From contig CALSFV010000474.1 in NCBI GenBank assembly GCA_943737045.1, positions 1 through 64,000 of the forward strand: 64,000 nt of DNA. Direction: 5' to 3'. A program made the position numbers and the translations under genes. This DNA comes from Parapristionchus giblindavisi. Taxonomy: Eukaryota; Nematoda; Chromadorea; Rhabditida; Diplogasteridae. The notes under the pieces are model-generated. The model saw only the letters and a list, made by a program, of their open reading frames with translations. It searched no databases and was not told the DNA's origin. Shown here piece by piece: positions 61,697-64,000 of the stretch. Within the stretch, counting starts at the first letter, position 1, and each line of letters opens with the position of its first letter.

Positions 61697-62603
61697 GGCA
61701 TACTTTTTGCGATGTGTTTTACTCTGTTTGTTATCTTTATAAAATAAAGGACAGAATTGTATTTTTGTATGTAATATTACAAATAAATGAATACAATAAG
61801 ATCAATGAGAAATCTCCAATACATTCATATTAGTATATAGATTGATATAAATCAATAAAACTTGTTTATTGTACTTTAAACGCTATCTTCTTCTTATTCT
61901 TCACAGTATCCATTTTGTTTTCATTTTCTGCCATTCTTCGCTCTCTTTTTCTCTGATCTCCATTTCTCTCTCTCCCTCTTCCTTTCTCTCCCTCTCCCTT
62001 TCTCTCCCTCTCCCTCTCCCTCTCCCTCTCCCTCTCCCTCTCCCTTTCTCTCCCTCTCCCTCTCCATTTTACTCTGCATCGTCCTATCGTTTACTTCATT
62101 CATCAATAGTTGCCACTAGATATCATTATAACTCTCTACAACAATACTCTTATCTTTCTCTTTTCTCTTCAATTCAATAGTATTCATTCCATTCCATATA
62201 AATATTCATTCATTTTATTCCAATATTGAAGTATTCGTTCATATGATTTCATCTGCAGTGCTCACTCTTTCATTATGGCTGCTATCAGTCAAACAGAGGG
62301 GAGAGAGAGGGAGGAGGAGAGGGAGAGATAGAGGAGAGAGGGAGAGGGAGAGGGAGAGAGAGGAGAGAGGGAGAGGGAGAGGAATGGGCGATAGAAGTAA
62401 AGTCTCCTCTCATCATCATCATACTTTTCTCTTTAATATTCTCTAACTCAATTTATCTCTTTCTTCATTCACACTTAATCTCTAACTGTTCTTTTATTCT
62501 ATTGGTCCTTCTCTCCCTCTCCCTCTCCCTTCCTCTCCCCTCTTCTCTCTCATTTCTCTAATCGGGTGAAAGGTATCGATATAGTTCTTTCTCTTCAGAT
62601 TCA
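61697..62603. other. Intergenic region
   Basis: AT-rich with CT tracts (61970-62070, 62510-62550) and GA tracts (62295-62390). No exon chain seen. Confidence 0.5.
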
Positions 62604-63266
62604 ATGGATTGGTCATCACCAAGAAGAAGTATATCAACTGTCACTAAACCTAATGAAGTTAGTCCCCTTTTTGATCTTTGATCTCTTCTTTTTCTTTTCT
62701 TTCAAACACAGGAAATGAAAGAGGAAATGCATATGAAAGTATGTTGCAATGAGTGTACATTCATAAGTCTTTCTCTCTTTTACTCCTTCCCCCCCTCTCT
62801 CTCTCTTCTCTCTCTCTCACTCTCTCTTCTACCCTCTTTCTCCACTCTCTCTCTTTTTGTACGCTTTCATTTTTTATTGAACGGAAAATAAACTATAAGT
62901 AAAGTTAAAATGAAAGAAGTATTGACCATATTTCTTTTTCTTCTTCTTAATCATCTTCACTATTCCTTAAAGGTATCATTATTCTATATGAATAACTTTC
63001 CTGGTCGTCCTCCTCCATTCTCTCATTCTAATGGATATAATCCACAATCACCTCATCGTTTCTTTCGTGTAAGTTCATTCACTGACTCCGCCCCTTTTGA
63101 TCTTTGATCTCTTTAGGATGAAGGTGGTACAAGTAGTACAATAAGTACTCCACCAATGTTCGATCCTCGTCGTTTCTCACCCCCACAATTGGATACTCCA
63201 CCTGCTAATAATGTATTCTATTTATATTATAGAGATATAGTACCTAAAAGCATCATAATTAGATAA
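62604..63266 (+). CDS. Small proline-rich protein, unknown (108 residues)
   Basis: Exons 62604-62657, 62712-62738, 62973-63068 and 63117-63266, phases consistent. Short MDWSSPRRSISTVTKPNE start, then EMKEEMHMK, then VSLFYMNNFPGRPPPFSHSN, NPQSPHRFF, and TPPMFDPRRFSPPQLDTPPA. Rich in Pro/Ser and SP/TP sites; probably disordered and intracellular. The last ~18 codons (FYLYYRDIVPKSIIIR) may be intron retention, since a GTATTC follows AATAAT there and the gene could continue to the right. No family recognised. Confidence 0.5.
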
Positions 63267-64000
63267 TGATATTCAATGACGTCATTGAGTCTTTAACGGA
63301 TATCTACCGTATTCCATCTAAATTCTATTGATTATATCATATTCTTCTATTCATTCTTCTTCTGGCATTGTTTTAGTTTGAGATGTGGTCTCTTACTCTC
63401 TTGAGATAGCTCATCTTACCACTCTCTCTCTCTCTCTCCTTCTCTCCCTCTCCTTCTCTCCCTCTCCTTCTCTCCCTCTCCCTCTCCCTCTCCCTCTCAT
63501 CTTCTTTAACCATATCCACTTGTAATGATCTCTAAAAGACCTCTAATACAATATGGAGTTGAATAGATGAAAACAAATGAACCATTCCCATATATATTCT
63601 CATTCACAACTATATTTACCCTTTACCATCATTCCTCCACCACCCTCTCCCTCTCCCTCTCTTTCTCCCTCTCTCCCTTTCTCTCCTTCGTCTCAATGAA
63701 TATTCTGTATATCCATTCCATTAGATATAAGTAAGAAGAAGAAGGAGAAGGAGATATAGTCAGTGTCTATTCTCATAGAATATATAGTCATTATAGAGAA
63801 TAACATGAAAATTAGAGAGGGAGAGAGGTTATAGATACGTAGAGGAAGTGGGAGATAGAGAGGGAAAGAGGAATAATTATGAAGGAATTGTTACACGATG
63901 GACAAAATATATTCTAAAATATAAAGAGAGATAAAGTGAATATAATATATTGCTTGATTATTAAGGAAAGTATTCGATCATTTGGTTTTGATGGATGGAA
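63267..64000. other. Right-edge region
   Basis: CT-rich tracts at 63425-63500 and 63640-63690, the rest AT-rich. No exons recognised before the window ends. Confidence 0.4.

Overview
The window looks like an AT-rich metazoan chromosome segment, most likely from a nematode. The reasons are dense genes with many 40-60 nt introns, GTAAGT/GTATGT donors, loose YAG acceptors, an MTA/LIN-40-type NuRD subunit, small secreted cysteine-rich and Ly6-like proteins, and a gene nested inside another gene's intron. The species cannot be named from the sequence alone. There is no sign of bacterial or viral organisation. Nearly all coding sequence is split into exons of 50-200 nt, so most long open frames are either single exons or artefacts of purine/pyrimidine repeats. 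Gene models below were spliced by hand with phase checked at each junction, except the large 22.8-36.0 kb gene, whose exons were read but not all summed.

Layout. 0.2-2.7 kb (-): single-pass cysteine-rich (CC-x3-CC) membrane protein. 4.0-5.3 kb (-): small single-pass membrane protein. 6.55-10.27 kb (+): PRP39 (U1 snRNP splicing factor). 10.92-13.22 kb (+): ATG18/WIPI autophagy propeller. 13.68-14.66 kb (+): secreted cysteine-rich protein. 16.23-21.19 kb (+): MTA-type NuRD subunit with BAH, ELM2, SANT and GATA-finger regions, and a tRNA-like sequence in its second intron. 21.67-22.40 kb (-): a four-pass membrane protein built only of very short exons. 22.76-36.03 kb (-): a giant gene with a CCDC141-like N-terminus, about seven coiled-coil modules and six I-set Ig domains. 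36.42-37.66 kb (-): a 139-aa predicted single-pass protein with unusual, GC-ending codon use. 38.9-39.6 kb: a huge CCCTCT/GGGAGA array. 40.43-42.50 kb (+): CNRIP1. 44.40-46.02 kb (+): Q/N-rich secreted protein. 46.55-47.21 kb and 47.38-48.01 kb (+): a small secreted Cys protein and a small intracellular protein. 50.11-54.81 kb (-): FUT8, with a Ly6-like gene nested on the opposite strand. 55-58 kb: purine satellites. 58.77-59.94 kb (+): SMIM7. Two identical tRNA-Lys(CTT) genes sit at 58.23 (-) and 61.62 kb (+). 62.60-63.27 kb (+): a small proline-rich gene.

Mobile DNA: three large foldback elements (42.55-43.98, 48.33-49.99, 59.04-59.55 kb), two of them with TA target duplications and CAGT termini typical of Tc1/mariner-type elements, plus several short hairpin elements in introns. 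The protein-coding genes are housekeeping or animal-specific and do not form one pathway.

The most unusual pattern is a set of minisatellites whose repeat unit is a polypyrimidine tract followed by AG, that is, a 3' splice-site mimic. In the giant gene a real acceptor together with the start of its exon has been multiplied about seven times, so six decoy acceptors precede the productive one. Other items worth attention are the ATG18 FQRG motif (instead of FRRG), the tandemly duplicated three-exon coiled-coil module, and the nearly identical arms of the 1.66 kb foldback element.
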